DNA from: Croceivirga radicis
GTDB lineage: Bacteria > Bacteroidota > Bacteroidia > Flavobacteriales > Flavobacteriaceae
Assembly: GCF_002072105.2 (NCBI RefSeq)
Contig: NZ_MTBC01000001.1
Coordinates: forward strand, 62,001-126,000
Direction: 5' to 3'
Length of the DNA stretch: 64,000 nucleotides
In this document: in pieces, positions 9,901 through 18,880 of the stretch
Layout of the letters: each line of letters opens with the position of its first letter
Numbering within the stretch: the stretch's first letter is position 1
Notes under the pieces: model-generated
What the model saw: the letters and a program-made list of their open reading frames with translations, nothing else
Databases searched by the model: none
What the model was told of the DNA's origin: nothing
Position numbers and translations under genes: made by a program

Positions 9901-10196
9901 GAACCTTAGTAGGTAAACGTACATGGGGTGGTCTTGTAGGTGTATTGGGTTATCCAGAATTTATAGATGGTGGGGTGGTTACCGCACCCAATGTAGCGTT
10001 CTATTCTGATAAAGGTTTTAGAGTAGAGAACGAAGGGGTTGCTCCAGATGTAGATGTGGAACAACTACCAGAATTAGTAATTAAAGGGCATGACCCACAA
10101 TTGGAAAAAGCAATAGAAATAGTCCTTAAAGAACTTAAAGATAAACCCATCAAAAAGACGGTAACACCAACATATCCAATTAGAGTAAAACAGTAA
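6978..10196 (+). CDS. Tricorn-like S41 family protease
   Basis: The 1072-residue protein has a signal peptide ending near ...NQGIAQ, then two beta-propeller regions with PD40/WD40-like repeats (FSPDGSLIAFNAEYDG, WSPDGKTIAYLSDASG), a C1-like helical segment, a PDZ domain (about GLLGADYQVNNN to residue 850) and a C-terminal tail-specific protease domain. Ser960 in the AGSGGD motif is the expected nucleophile, and Glu1019 in RVENEGV corresponds to the tricorn active-site glutamate. Such proteins are secreted peptide-degrading proteases. It has normal length for the family. An SDR gene follows after 24 nt. Confidence 0.92.
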   Translation: MNYTKLKAAFLLLPLQLLFLNQGIAQETKLMHQPAISDTQIAFIYAQDLWVADKDGSNPRRLTVDKGIESNPVFSPDGSLIAFNAEYDGNHDVYIVPATGGVPKRLTYHPYRDLVRDFTPDGKQVLFASRRNTHTNRYFKLYTVPVEGGATTALDVPNAFWATYSKDGQQLAYNPYFDAFHQWKHYRGGRISKIWIYDIDSHKITEIPKPNGGSNDVQPQWYGDKVFFRSDRDGEFNLFGYDTKSKQITKLTDYTDFPAIDPKMHKGLIIYEHAGTLHIYDTNTGKDTKLSITITTDLLELRERYVSGQNYVRSGSISPSGARVVLDFRGEVVTLPAEKGDIKNMTQTPGVHEKFPAWSPDGKTIAYLSDASGEYALHVQTVATGTIKKIKLDGTGFYGNLHWSPNSKMVSYVDNGRNLYVTNIATTKTTKIDQDELFIPGDLRELFSDWSYDSNWIAYTKIIGTNFEKAFLYSLAENKSYELTDGLANVTEPKFDPSGKYMYVLASTDAGPVINWFDQSNQDKVSTNTIYLLTLQKDVVSPLKKENDVELGENKAAETKKPETLKIDWDGLQNRMLALPIETGSYRNLALANEGELFYVSADIFNGERQLFKFTFDERKAEAQFPLDYFEVASGGKKMFYNSSNSWFVSDLGKKAENGPLPLNNITVKINPQEEWNNIFNEAWRVNRDYFYDPGMHGADWNAMKAKYEPFLAHLSCKDDLYRVMRWMFSELAVGHHRFDREGDAFNEVKNISGGLLGADYQVNNNRYQITKIYGGLNWTPDLKSPLTEPGVHVNQGDYILAVNGKNVLGTDNLYRFFENTANTLVDLKVSTSPDGSNARTYQVTPLATEWAIRNRDWVEGNMKKVHEATNGKVAYVYVPNTAKAGFEYFKRYFYPQANKEAIIIDERYNGGGQLADYYIDILKRPVQAHWNFRYGKDLKSPSASIQGPKVMLIDEMAGSGGDYLPWMFRKFELGTLVGKRTWGGLVGVLGYPEFIDGGVVTAPNVAFYSDKGFRVENEGVAPDVDVEQLPELVIKGHDPQLEKAIEIVLKELKDKPIKKTVTPTYPIRVKQ

Positions 10197-10220
10197 GCAC
10201 AAAATTGACTTTTAATCCAA

Positions 10221-10979
10221 ATGAATTTTCAAAATAAAAAGGTATTGATAACAGGAGGCTCCAGAGGCATTGGCAAAGCAACCGCTTTAGCCTTTGCCCA
10301 AAAGGGCGCCCAGATAGGCATCAATTTTAAAACCAACAAAGAAGAGGCTCAAAAAACATTGGATAACTTACCTGGAGAGGGCCATTATTTGTTTCAAAAA
10401 GATATTTCTGAAAAAGAAAACTGTGAGCAATTAATTGAAGAATTTATTGGTATCTATGGGCAACTAGACGTGTTGGTGAACAATGCTGGCATTTCAATTT
10501 TTCATGAAGTAGATAAGGTAAATTTAGACGAATGGTCTTCTGCGTGGGAAACAACTTTTAAAACCAATTTATTTGCTGCCGCTAACCTAACTTTTTGTGC
10601 AGCTAAAGCCATGATGCAAACCGGTGGTGGCCGCATAGTAAACGTATCCTCTAGAGGAGCTTTTAGAGGAGAACCTACCAAACCCGCTTATGGAGCCAGC
10701 AAGGCAGCCTTAAATGCTATGAGTCAGTCTTTGGCCAAAAAGTTAGCCCCGCATAAAATCTACCTAGGTGTGGTTGCTCCAGGATTTACAGAGACCGAAA
10801 TGGCCGCGGTTACCCTTACACCAACAGAACGCGAAAACCTTTTGCGTGAATCGCCCTTTAAACGCATGGCGCAACCGGAGGAGGTGGCCCATGCTATCTT
10901 ATTTTTGGCTTCAGAAGGGGCGGAATATTCCTCTGGTACTATAATAGATGTAAATGGGGCCAGTTACCTCCGTAACTAG
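10221..10979 (+). CDS. SDR family NAD(P)-dependent oxidoreductase
   Basis: The 252-residue protein is a classical short-chain dehydrogenase. The Rossmann glycine motif is GGSRGIG at 12-18, NNAG is at 87-90, the catalytic serine is at 143/144 (NVSS), and the YxxxK pair is Tyr157 and Lys161. The C-terminal segment SEGAEYSSGTIIDVNGAS is of the FabG-like type. FabG-like SDRs reduce 3-oxoacyl thioesters or oxidise alcohols; the substrate cannot be read from the sequence. It lies 24 nt after the tricorn-like protease gene and may share its transcript. Confidence 0.9.
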   Translation: MNFQNKKVLITGGSRGIGKATALAFAQKGAQIGINFKTNKEEAQKTLDNLPGEGHYLFQKDISEKENCEQLIEEFIGIYGQLDVLVNNAGISIFHEVDKVNLDEWSSAWETTFKTNLFAAANLTFCAAKAMMQTGGGRIVNVSSRGAFRGEPTKPAYGASKAALNAMSQSLAKKLAPHKIYLGVVAPGFTETEMAAVTLTPTERENLLRESPFKRMAQPEEVAHAILFLASEGAEYSSGTIIDVNGASYLRN

Positions 10980-11019
10980 CTACAATTGAATTAATTCGTT
11001 AAAATTTTATTAATACGGA

Positions 11020-11053
11020 GCAATAGCATGCTAAAGTGAGTGGCATCTATTGC
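11020..11053. repeat. Bulged inverted repeat in the 134-bp gap before the BNR-repeat gene
   Basis: Arms GCAATAG-C-ATGC and GCAT-CTATTGC can pair with 11 base pairs and a single bulged C, with an 11-nt loop. No T-run follows on either strand, so a Rho-independent terminator is unlikely. It could be a protein-binding site or an mRNA hairpin 60 nt before the ATG at 11114. Confidence 0.4.
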
Positions 11054-11113
11054 AGCCCTACATAATTGCTTGTAAATTATTGGCTTAATTCTCATAATAA
11101 CCGACTCAAGAAA

Positions 11114-14100
11114 ATGAAAAAAATTACACTACTCCTATTTCTGGGCTTTACCTTACTACTTACGGCCCAAGAAAATGAAGGCGCCTTGTCTTCCAAAAAT
11201 TTAAAAGGTTTAAAATTTAGAAATATTGGTCCGGCATTTACTTCTGGGCGTTTGGCAGATATCGCTATAGACCCTACAAATGAAAGCATTATATATGCTG
11301 CCGTTGGTTCTGGCGGGGTTTGGAAAACAACCAATGCAGGCACCACTTGGGAGCCAATCTTTGATAATGAAACAAGCTATTCTATTGGCTGTATTACCAT
11401 AGACCCTAACAACCCACATAATTTATGGGTAGGTACTGGTGAAAACGTTGGTGGTCGCCATGTTGGTTTTGGAGATGGCATCTACCGTAGTACAGATGCT
11501 GGTAAAACCTGGAAAAATATGGGTCTTTCCAAAACAGAGCATTTATCCAAAATTATTGTTCACCCAGAAGATTCTAACACCATTTGGGTGGCAGCCCAAG
11601 GTCCACTATGGAGCAAAGGTGGGGAACGTGGTCTGTACAAATCTACAGACGGTGGTACTACTTGGAAAAAAACATTAGGAAACGAAGAATGGACAGGTGT
11701 TACTGATATAGTAATAGACCCTAGAAACCCAGATGTATTATATGCCGCAACTTGGGACAGACACCGTACCGTTGCCGCTTACATGGGCGGTGGTCCTGGT
11801 TCTGGTTTACATAAAAGTACAGACGGTGGTGAAACCTGGACAGCACTCACCAACGGTATACCTAAATCGAACCTAGGTAAAATTGGATTGGCCATCTCCC
11901 CTTTTAACCCAGATATTATTTATGCGGCTATTGAACTGGACCGCACCAAAGGTGGTTTATTTATTTCTAGAGATAGAGGAAGTTCATGGAGTAAGCAATC
12001 GGATATGGTTTCTGGAGGAACTGGACCGCATTACTATCAAGAGCTATACGCCCATCCACACCATGATGGTAGAATTTACCTAATGAACAATTATGTTTTA
12101 GTATCTGATGACCATGGTAAAACCTACCGTAGAATGAACAGGAATAAAACACATAGCGATGTGCATGCAATGGCCTTTAAAAAGAACGACCCTAATTACA
12201 TTTTAATGGGTTCTGATGGAGGTCTCTACGAAACTTATGATGACACCGAAACATGGCGTTATTTTGACAATCTGCCAATAACCCAATATTATAAATTAGC
12301 AGTAGATGATTCTGAGCCCTTTTATAATATTTATGCCGGAACCCAGGATAATGGCTCCCACAAAGGACCCTCAAGAACCATGCGCGAAGCTGGTATTTTA
12401 AATCGTGATTGGAAGAAGGTTTTAGGGGCAGATGGACATCAGTCTGCTATTGAGCCTGGCAATCCGGACATAACCTATGGTGAATTTCAACAAGGTACAT
12501 TATTTAGAATAGACCATAAAACTGGTGAAAGTGTTTACATACAACCACAAGCTGGTGAAGGTGAACCATACGAACGTTTCAATTGGGACGCCCCCATTCT
12601 AGTTAGCCCCCATGATCCCAAGCGTATCTACGTAGCCTCTTACCGCGTGTGGCGCTCAGATAATAGAGGAGATGATTGGACAGCCATATCGGGTGATTTA
12701 ACCAAAGGCCTTGAGCGTATTAAACAACCTATAATGGGTGGTTTACAAAGCTGGGACAACCCTTGGGATTTAAAGGCAATGTCTACCTTCAGCACCATCA
12801 CGTCTTTAGCAGAATCGCCTTTGCAAGAAGGTTTATTATATGCTGGCACAGACGATGGTATTATTCAAGTTTCTGAAGATGGTGGTGCTAACTGGCGTAA
12901 ATTTAACTACCAAAATTTAAAAGGTTTGCCTGCGAATGCGTTTGTAAATGATATTAGAGCAGATTTACATGATGCCAATACCGTTTATGCCGCCTTGGAT
13001 AACCATAAAAATGGCGACTTTAAACCCTACTTAATCAAGAGTACAGATGCCGGTAAAACGTGGAAATCTATTACTGGCAACCTACCCAGCAAACTATTGG
13101 TTTGGCGATTGGCACAAGATCATGTAGATAAAAACCTATTGTTCTTGGCCACCGAATTCGGCATCTATTTCACCAATGATGGTGGTAGCAATTGGATAAA
13201 ACTAGAAGGCGGTATACCTACCATCTCGTTTAGGGATATAGCTATTCAACGAAGAGAAAATGATCTAGTGGGTGCTTCTTTTGGTCGTGGTTTCTTTGTT
13301 TTAGATGATTATAGCGCATTAAGAAATTTAAATACAGCGGATTTAGCCAATAATGAAGCCTTACTTTTTGATACCAGAAAAGCCTATTGGTACAATCAAA
13401 TTGATGATGTTAGCAGCCAAGGAGCCAACCAATATGTTGCAGAAAACCCTAAATACGGTGCCACGTTTACGTATTTTATTAGAGACGAATACAAAACGTT
13501 GGAAGGTCTACGTAAGGATACCGAGAAAGAGTTATCTAAAAACAAGCAGAACATCCCTTTTCCTGGTTGGGAAGCCTTAGATGCTGAAGCTTTGGAAGAT
13601 GGGGTAATGCTTTTATTTACCATAAAAGATAAGTCTGGCAATGTTGTAAAGACCTTAACCACAAAACCAAAGAAAGGATTTAACCGAATAACTTGGGATT
13701 TATCTACTAACAACAAAGCTATGGTTCCCTTAGAAAAACCTAACCGGGAATTTGGAGGAACAGCCGTTTTACCGGGGACATACACAGTTAGTCTTGCTAA
13801 AATGCAAGATGGAAACCTAGTAGAATTAGCAGGTCCAAAAAACTTTGAAGTTGTACCGTTGTTAGAGCCTGCCTTAAAAGGTATTTCTGACACGGAAAGA
13901 ATTGCATTCAAAGAGCGTTATGAGGCATTTACTTTACGCTTAAATAAAACGAATTTACAGTTAGATAAGGCACAGAAAAGATTGGACGCCATGCAAAGAG
14001 CGTTCTTGTTGGCAGACAGCCAACCCAGTAACCTAGCAAATTCTTTATATAATCTTAAGAAAGAATTAAACGATTTAGAAATTCAATTGAATGGAAGTAA

Positions 14101-14332
14101 GAGTAAGGACGAAGTAGGCGCCAACCAAGCACCAACACCTAACGATGCAAGGTATTTGGGCAGAAGAGCCCTTGGTACCACTTATGGGCCCACAGGCAAT
14201 CACAGCAAAGCAATTGACAGGGCATCTAAACAGTTAAATACCATAGTACCTCAAGTAAATACAGCTTTGGCAAAAATTCCGGCATTAGAAAAACAACTAA
14301 CGGCTATTGGAGCGCCACCAATAGAAGATTAA
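11114..14332 (+). CDS. VPS10/BNR-repeat (sortilin-like) beta-propeller protein
   Basis: The 1072-residue protein starts with a signal peptide (MKKITLLLFLGFTLLLTAQ). The body has many Asp-box/BNR repeats of the type S-x-D-x-G-x-T-W (for example STDAGKTWKNM, STDGGTTWKK, SEDGGANWRKF, STDAGKTWKS), which form one or two beta-propellers like sortilin/VPS10 or oligoxyloglucan-binding exo-glycosidase folds. A C-terminal part (after about residue 800) has a FlgD-like beta domain and a coiled-coil helix pair. Such proteins are often annotated as glycosyl hydrolase, but no catalytic residues can be assigned. I chose the ATG at 11114 because an earlier in-frame start at 11066 would bury the signal peptide. 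Confidence 0.88.
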   Translation: MKKITLLLFLGFTLLLTAQENEGALSSKNLKGLKFRNIGPAFTSGRLADIAIDPTNESIIYAAVGSGGVWKTTNAGTTWEPIFDNETSYSIGCITIDPNNPHNLWVGTGENVGGRHVGFGDGIYRSTDAGKTWKNMGLSKTEHLSKIIVHPEDSNTIWVAAQGPLWSKGGERGLYKSTDGGTTWKKTLGNEEWTGVTDIVIDPRNPDVLYAATWDRHRTVAAYMGGGPGSGLHKSTDGGETWTALTNGIPKSNLGKIGLAISPFNPDIIYAAIELDRTKGGLFISRDRGSSWSKQSDMVSGGTGPHYYQELYAHPHHDGRIYLMNNYVLVSDDHGKTYRRMNRNKTHSDVHAMAFKKNDPNYILMGSDGGLYETYDDTETWRYFDNLPITQYYKLAVDDSEPFYNIYAGTQDNGSHKGPSRTMREAGILNRDWKKVLGADGHQSAIEPGNPDITYGEFQQGTLFRIDHKTGESVYIQPQAGEGEPYERFNWDAPILVSPHDPKRIYVASYRVWRSDNRGDDWTAISGDLTKGLERIKQPIMGGLQSWDNPWDLKAMSTFSTITSLAESPLQEGLLYAGTDDGIIQVSEDGGANWRKFNYQNLKGLPANAFVNDIRADLHDANTVYAALDNHKNGDFKPYLIKSTDAGKTWKSITGNLPSKLLVWRLAQDHVDKNLLFLATEFGIYFTNDGGSNWIKLEGGIPTISFRDIAIQRRENDLVGASFGRGFFVLDDYSALRNLNTADLANNEALLFDTRKAYWYNQIDDVSSQGANQYVAENPKYGATFTYFIRDEYKTLEGLRKDTEKELSKNKQNIPFPGWEALDAEALEDGVMLLFTIKDKSGNVVKTLTTKPKKGFNRITWDLSTNNKAMVPLEKPNREFGGTAVLPGTYTVSLAKMQDGNLVELAGPKNFEVVPLLEPALKGISDTERIAFKERYEAFTLRLNKTNLQLDKAQKRLDAMQRAFLLADSQPSNLANSLYNLKKELNDLEIQLNGSKSKDEVGANQAPTPNDARYLGRRALGTTYGPTGNHSKAIDRASKQLNTIVPQVNTALAKIPALEKQLTAIGAPPIED

Positions 14333-14356
14333 TACCGGTAAAGCCAACTTTAAATA

Positions 14357-14390
14357 AAATCCCCTTCTTTAAAAGAAGGGGATTTCTTTT
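14357..14390 (+). terminator. Rho-independent terminator after the BNR-repeat gene
   Basis: AAATCCCCTTC (14357-14367) pairs with GAAGGGGATTT (14375-14385) around a 7-nt loop, followed by CTTTTGTCTATTTTT. It separates the BNR-repeat gene from the next small gene on the same strand. Confidence 0.8.
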
Positions 14391-14405
14391 GTCTATTTTT
14401 AACCT

Positions 14406-14885
14406 ATGAAAGCTGCTACCCTTGCACAACTAAAAAAAGAATTGCAACATCTAGACCGTGAAGAACTTTTACAATTTTGTCTACGTTTGGGGCGGTTTAA
14501 GTTGGAAAATAAAGAACTTATTACCTATCTCTTATTTTACGCAGATGATGAAGACGGCTACATGGAAACAGTAAAACAACAGCTAGATAATCAGTTTGCA
14601 GAGATAAACACTACCAGCTACTTCTACATTAAAAAAAGTGTTAGAAAAATAGTAAAAGGATTAAAAAAGAACATTAGGTATTCTGGCAAAAAAGAAACCG
14701 AAGCCGAACTGTTATTGTACTTCTGCAAAAAGCTATTAACCATGAAGCCTTCCATTAAACGCAATAAGGTGCTAACCAACACTTATGAAAGGCAACTTGC
14801 CTTGGCCCAAAAAAAAATAAGCGGCCTACATGAAGATTTACAATACGATTTAAATCTATTACTAGAAGATCTTAAGTCTTTTTAG
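14406..14885 (+). CDS. Conserved hypothetical helical protein (DUF6155-like)
   Basis: The 159-residue protein is predicted to be almost entirely helical and soluble. It begins MKAATLAQLKKELQHLDREELLQFCLRLGRFKLENKELITYLLFYA, a pattern I associate with the Bacteroidota family DUF6155 (from memory, not searched). The middle is strongly basic (KKSVRKIVKGLKKNIRYSGKK), which could point to nucleic acid contact, but this is speculation. It follows a terminator, so it should have its own promoter. Its stop codon overlaps the stop of the convergent exopolysaccharide gene by 4 nt. Confidence 0.75.
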   Translation: MKAATLAQLKKELQHLDREELLQFCLRLGRFKLENKELITYLLFYADDEDGYMETVKQQLDNQFAEINTTSYFYIKKSVRKIVKGLKKNIRYSGKKETEAELLLYFCKKLLTMKPSIKRNKVLTNTYERQLALAQKKISGLHEDLQYDLNLLLEDLKSF

Positions 14886-17800
14886 AAGTTATACTTAAAC
14901 GGTTTTAAATGGTAGGTAAATCCTAAGTTAAAAGCATTAGAAAAGAAATTTTCTATGGTATAAAATTCTGCCCCAGCACTTACTGTAAAGTATTTACCAA
15001 TATTAGCGTTAAGGTTGGCCAAGTACCTTTCAAAATTTGGCTGATTCTGATTTTCATAAAAATAAGTTGCGCTGCTATCCAAGTAAAATTTGTCGTCTTG
15101 TTTACCAATTATAAGATGTACCCCCGCACCACCAATAAAACGTTTATCTGCTAACCAATACGGAAAACCATCTCTTTGGTCCTTACTTGCAATACCATAA
15201 GATGCCTCTGCTAATGGCCCCAATTGCCAATTGGCATTTACAGCTAACACGTTATAGGTTGTCCTTACCGTGCCCGTAGCCATAAAAGCAGCATCCGTAA
15301 AGTAATTACCCTCTAGGTTAATTACTTGGGTAAGTTTTGGAAATAACATCAATTCATTATAACTCTCCGCTGTTGCCATATAAATTCCACGCACATATCC
15401 TGGTCCTGTAGGGACTGGATTAAAACTCAGTTTATTGCTATAAAAGTTTTTTTCCTTTGCAAAACTTATGCTGGCAGCAGCGTGGAAAAATGTATTGTTA
15501 AAGTTATCCCCTTCTATCCTTGCCCTAAAGGTTAAATCGTATTCCTTGTTCCTATCGTTCTTAAAAATATATTCCAAGCCCAGTAAATTACGCTCCTCAT
15601 TATCTAGCGTATCTCCTATAAAGTTTATGGGGTATACAAAACCTCTAACACCTGCCAAAGCATGAATATTATTCTTATTATCCGTAAGATTATACCCTCC
15701 CTTAAAGTTGAGTACCGTTGGGTCTAACCTATCATTCATTGAGTTGCTCTTGAAAAAAACATCGTGGCCTTCTAAAAGTCGCTCTTTAGACCTTAATTCT
15801 GTTTTAGTATTATCACTAAATAATTTAGGATACTTACCTACCAAAAACATTTGTTCATTGATGGGAAGGTATTCTATATTTTTATTGATTTTGCCCCGTA
15901 ATTCAATGTAATTTTTTCCACTTGCAATTTCATTTGCAATTTCTGAAGCAAGAGACAAATCTCCCATATACAATAGCAGAGTAGCCATATGATAACGTAC
16001 TTCATTATCTTCTGGATGTAAATCCATATAATTGTGATAGACACGCCTCATTTTGGTAAAGCGCCTTACTTCGTAATTCCAAGTAAGCAAATCTTTAACG
16101 GGTACGGTTGTTGCGCAGTCTGACCATGCCAAGGCTCCCGTGTAATTTTCCCTATTTCCAAAGAGTATTGCTATTTTATCGGCAATAGATACAAGTTCCT
16201 TGGCGCAATAAGATTTATTTAGAAGCTCAGCATAAGCTCTATTTTCATCAGATTTAATTAAAATACCGTAATATTCTGCTGGGTTGGATTCTTTTAATTT
16301 TTCAAATTGGGTAGATTTTAAAAACCAAAAATCTCTAGTATCCCCATCTATAGCTTCAGAACAGTACGCCCAGGCCAAAGCATTGGAATAATCCAAGGCA
16401 TCAGCATAATACCAAGCCAATTCTGTTGCCATTTCCTTGTAATTTTCTTCACAAGGTTCAATAGTTGCCAAAGCTGTATTTAAGTCAGCTTCTTTATTAT
16501 CCAGTAAAAACTTTATGTATGCTTTTTGGTTTGCTCCATTAGCTGAAACCTTGCTTAATTGCCTATATGCTTCTTTAATATTTTTTAGATTGTCATCTGA
16601 GTAAAAAGCAGCTATATATTCATTTAAAAAATCTGTACTGCCTTGCTGGGTCTTAAGCATCCTATCAAACCAAAGTTTTTGTACGGCCATATTATTGTAA
16701 CCGTGTTCTTGGCCAATTGAAAGTACATTATGCAAAAAGGCAGAATCTTCTGAAGTTTTAAAATACTTATCAAAATAATCCCACATGCGCTCTTGTTTGT
16801 TGGCGCCTAACATTAAATCCGCGTATTTTTTCCAAAGAGAGACTGTTAATTTATTGCCTGCCGTAACATGTTTCTCCATTTCTTCTGCGGCCTTAAAGTT
16901 TTCTCCTGTATTTACCAGTTTTTCTAATTTCATGTTTAAGGGCAAAAACTGAAATTTAAATTCTGTAAAGGTTTTTCTTTCTGCTGCAATTCTGGCAACA
17001 ACAGTAGCATCATCCTCTCCTGATTTAGCTTTAAGTTTGCCTACGGCTATAAACGGATCATGAGTTTTAATTTGGTATAAATGACCATTTAAAATGGGAA
17101 GTTTGGTGAATTCTAGAATATTACCGGTTAATTCTTGTTCAAATTTAGAAGACTTTTCCGTTGGTACATAAGCAAACCACAAATGCTCTGTTTGTTCTTG
17201 ACCATAACTGTCTGAAAATACCATATGCACACCATCCTCATCTGTATGTTCATATTTTGCGTAGCGCCATTTAATGGTATACTCAGAACCGTCTTTAGCG
17301 GTAACAAAGCGGGTATAAGGGTATTTACTTTTAAATGATAATAACTCTTCTTCAAAAGTTTCATACAAACCCTTTTTCCCATTCTTAGTTCGCCAAGGTA
17401 GCTGGTTGGCATTTCTATAGCGGTAATGACCACTTGTTTTTTTATTAGAACCATCTGGTATTTGAAAAACATCGTCTGGGTGCAAAAAGTGGTTCCAGAT
17501 TCCAGTAAATAAAAACAAAGAATGAATCTCAATTTTTAAATCGTCCGAAATTTCAAAACCACTACTTATCCTAGGATAATCAAAAAAATGGGGATTCCAT
17601 CTATCCGGGTCATATTCCCTATTACTACCCCTATCAAAATCTCCAAAATATTGACTCTGCATGTATCTTAAGGTAGGGAACGCTTCTTCTAACTTGGCCA
17701 ACCCTAAACTATCAATAACATTAGATGGAGGAACATAAGAAACCGGCAATGCGCCAAATTTTGCCGTTTTCCATTTTTTTTCTGCCGAGTTCAATGCCGT

Positions 17801-18880
17801 AACCATATAATCCGGATTGGGCCATTCTTCCTTGGTCAAAGAAACATGGTTATAACCATGCAAACCTAGTTCGTGACCGTTATTTAGCAACTGCCTACCA
17901 AACCAATTACTTATTTCTTCTTCATAACCGCTACGGTTAAACCTATTGGCTTCCCATTCTGTAAAGATAAAGGGAGGCTTTACATTGTAATTGTAATCAA
18001 AAGCTGGGTATGCGGTATACTTAAGCTCTAGCCTCTCTGCCAAAGCCAACATGTCTGGCCACCAAACATCTGTAAAGTATTTAGACATGGTAATATTCTG
18101 ATTGCTTTTTACAGGTTCCTTGTATATATTGTATACAGGCGCAGGAAAATCATCTAAATGTACATTGGCCACATTAGAAACAGGGTAAGGCATACCCTCT
18201 AAACCTAACAACAAACTAGAAAACAATACACCCCTAGAAACCTTGTAAAAGTTATCGTCCGTATTATGCACAATCACTTTTCCCCTACCAATCTTATGCT
18301 CAAAAATTAAAGGGTAAGTTTTATTGTTTTTAGCGGTTACCCAAACTTTTAAATCATCTTTAAAGTTGTCTGCAGCAAAACCGTTGTGAGCATAATTTAA
18401 TCCTGGATGAACTTTACCTTTAGCTTCCGGAAATAATTCTTCCTTTAAGAAATAGCCTTTAGCAGCTACATCCCTATTTAATTTGTACGTAGGATCCATA
18501 CCCATTAAATATGCCATGCGTTCATCTGCATTAACATTTACCAAAAAGAGACTACCGCCTCTGGCAACAAAAGCATGTAAGGTGTCTATAGCTCTTTCAT
18601 TTAACTCAAATGTATTTGAAACGCAGAGTAGTTTTACCGAGTTGGGTATTTTTGTGGTCAGGTTAAATTGATCATTACCAATTGTTGTTAAGGGCAACTT
18701 TGCATAATCTGTAACCTTTGCCAAATTGGTATACGTATTGCTTTTTTGACCTATATAAGCTAAAACGGGATTGGAATTATTACGTTTAACCCTACTCCAA
18801 TCTTTTTGCAAATCCTTACTTGGTTGACAACCATAAACCAACACCAAAACAAGACATAAAAACTTAAATCCCTTGGTCAT
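14882..18880 (-). CDS. PelA-deacetylase/PelB-type fusion: lipoprotein with Rossmann-like, CE4-like deacetylase, TPR and outer-membrane barrel domains
   Basis: This 1332-residue protein begins with a lipoprotein signal (Cys18 in VYGCQ). Residues about 30-230 look like a glutamine-amidotransferase/reductase-like domain. Residues 235-480 are a polysaccharide deacetylase-like (DUF2194-like) domain with Asp243-Asp244 in HLDDFP and His341/His345 in HGYNH, the DD and HxxxH metal ligands of CE4-type enzymes. A beta-rich stretch follows to about 620, then TPR-like helices (630-1045), then a strand-rich C-terminus ending in an aromatic residue (YHLKPFKYNF), as in outer-membrane barrels. In Pseudomonas the first part corresponds to PelA without its hydrolase domain and the last part to PelB. 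The start overlaps the upstream membrane-protein gene by 17 nt. Assignment to Pel is inference from domain order and neighbours. Confidence 0.75.
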   Translation of the reverse strand: MTKGFKFLCLVLVLVYGCQPSKDLQKDWSRVKRNNSNPVLAYIGQKSNTYTNLAKVTDYAKLPLTTIGNDQFNLTTKIPNSVKLLCVSNTFELNERAIDTLHAFVARGGSLFLVNVNADERMAYLMGMDPTYKLNRDVAAKGYFLKEELFPEAKGKVHPGLNYAHNGFAADNFKDDLKVWVTAKNNKTYPLIFEHKIGRGKVIVHNTDDNFYKVSRGVLFSSLLLGLEGMPYPVSNVANVHLDDFPAPVYNIYKEPVKSNQNITMSKYFTDVWWPDMLALAERLELKYTAYPAFDYNYNVKPPFIFTEWEANRFNRSGYEEEISNWFGRQLLNNGHELGLHGYNHVSLTKEEWPNPDYMVTALNSAEKKWKTAKFGALPVSYVPPSNVIDSLGLAKLEEAFPTLRYMQSQYFGDFDRGSNREYDPDRWNPHFFDYPRISSGFEISDDLKIEIHSLFLFTGIWNHFLHPDDVFQIPDGSNKKTSGHYRYRNANQLPWRTKNGKKGLYETFEEELLSFKSKYPYTRFVTAKDGSEYTIKWRYAKYEHTDEDGVHMVFSDSYGQEQTEHLWFAYVPTEKSSKFEQELTGNILEFTKLPILNGHLYQIKTHDPFIAVGKLKAKSGEDDATVVARIAAERKTFTEFKFQFLPLNMKLEKLVNTGENFKAAEEMEKHVTAGNKLTVSLWKKYADLMLGANKQERMWDYFDKYFKTSEDSAFLHNVLSIGQEHGYNNMAVQKLWFDRMLKTQQGSTDFLNEYIAAFYSDDNLKNIKEAYRQLSKVSANGANQKAYIKFLLDNKEADLNTALATIEPCEENYKEMATELAWYYADALDYSNALAWAYCSEAIDGDTRDFWFLKSTQFEKLKESNPAEYYGILIKSDENRAYAELLNKSYCAKELVSIADKIAILFGNRENYTGALAWSDCATTVPVKDLLTWNYEVRRFTKMRRVYHNYMDLHPEDNEVRYHMATLLLYMGDLSLASEIANEIASGKNYIELRGKINKNIEYLPINEQMFLVGKYPKLFSDNTKTELRSKERLLEGHDVFFKSNSMNDRLDPTVLNFKGGYNLTDNKNNIHALAGVRGFVYPINFIGDTLDNEERNLLGLEYIFKNDRNKEYDLTFRARIEGDNFNNTFFHAAASISFAKEKNFYSNKLSFNPVPTGPGYVRGIYMATAESYNELMLFPKLTQVINLEGNYFTDAAFMATGTVRTTYNVLAVNANWQLGPLAEASYGIASKDQRDGFPYWLADKRFIGGAGVHLIIGKQDDKFYLDSSATYFYENQNQPNFERYLANLNANIGKYFTVSAGAEFYTIENFFSNAFNLGFTYHLKPFKYNF

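Noticed and set aside
13396-13911. 171-codon open frame on the minus strand inside the BNR-repeat gene
   Set aside because: It is a shadow of a well-supported gene on the other strand, with no start signal or family pattern.
17128-17532. Open frame overlapping the deacetylase/exporter fusion in another frame of the same strand
   Set aside because: The main frame has clear domains; this one has none.
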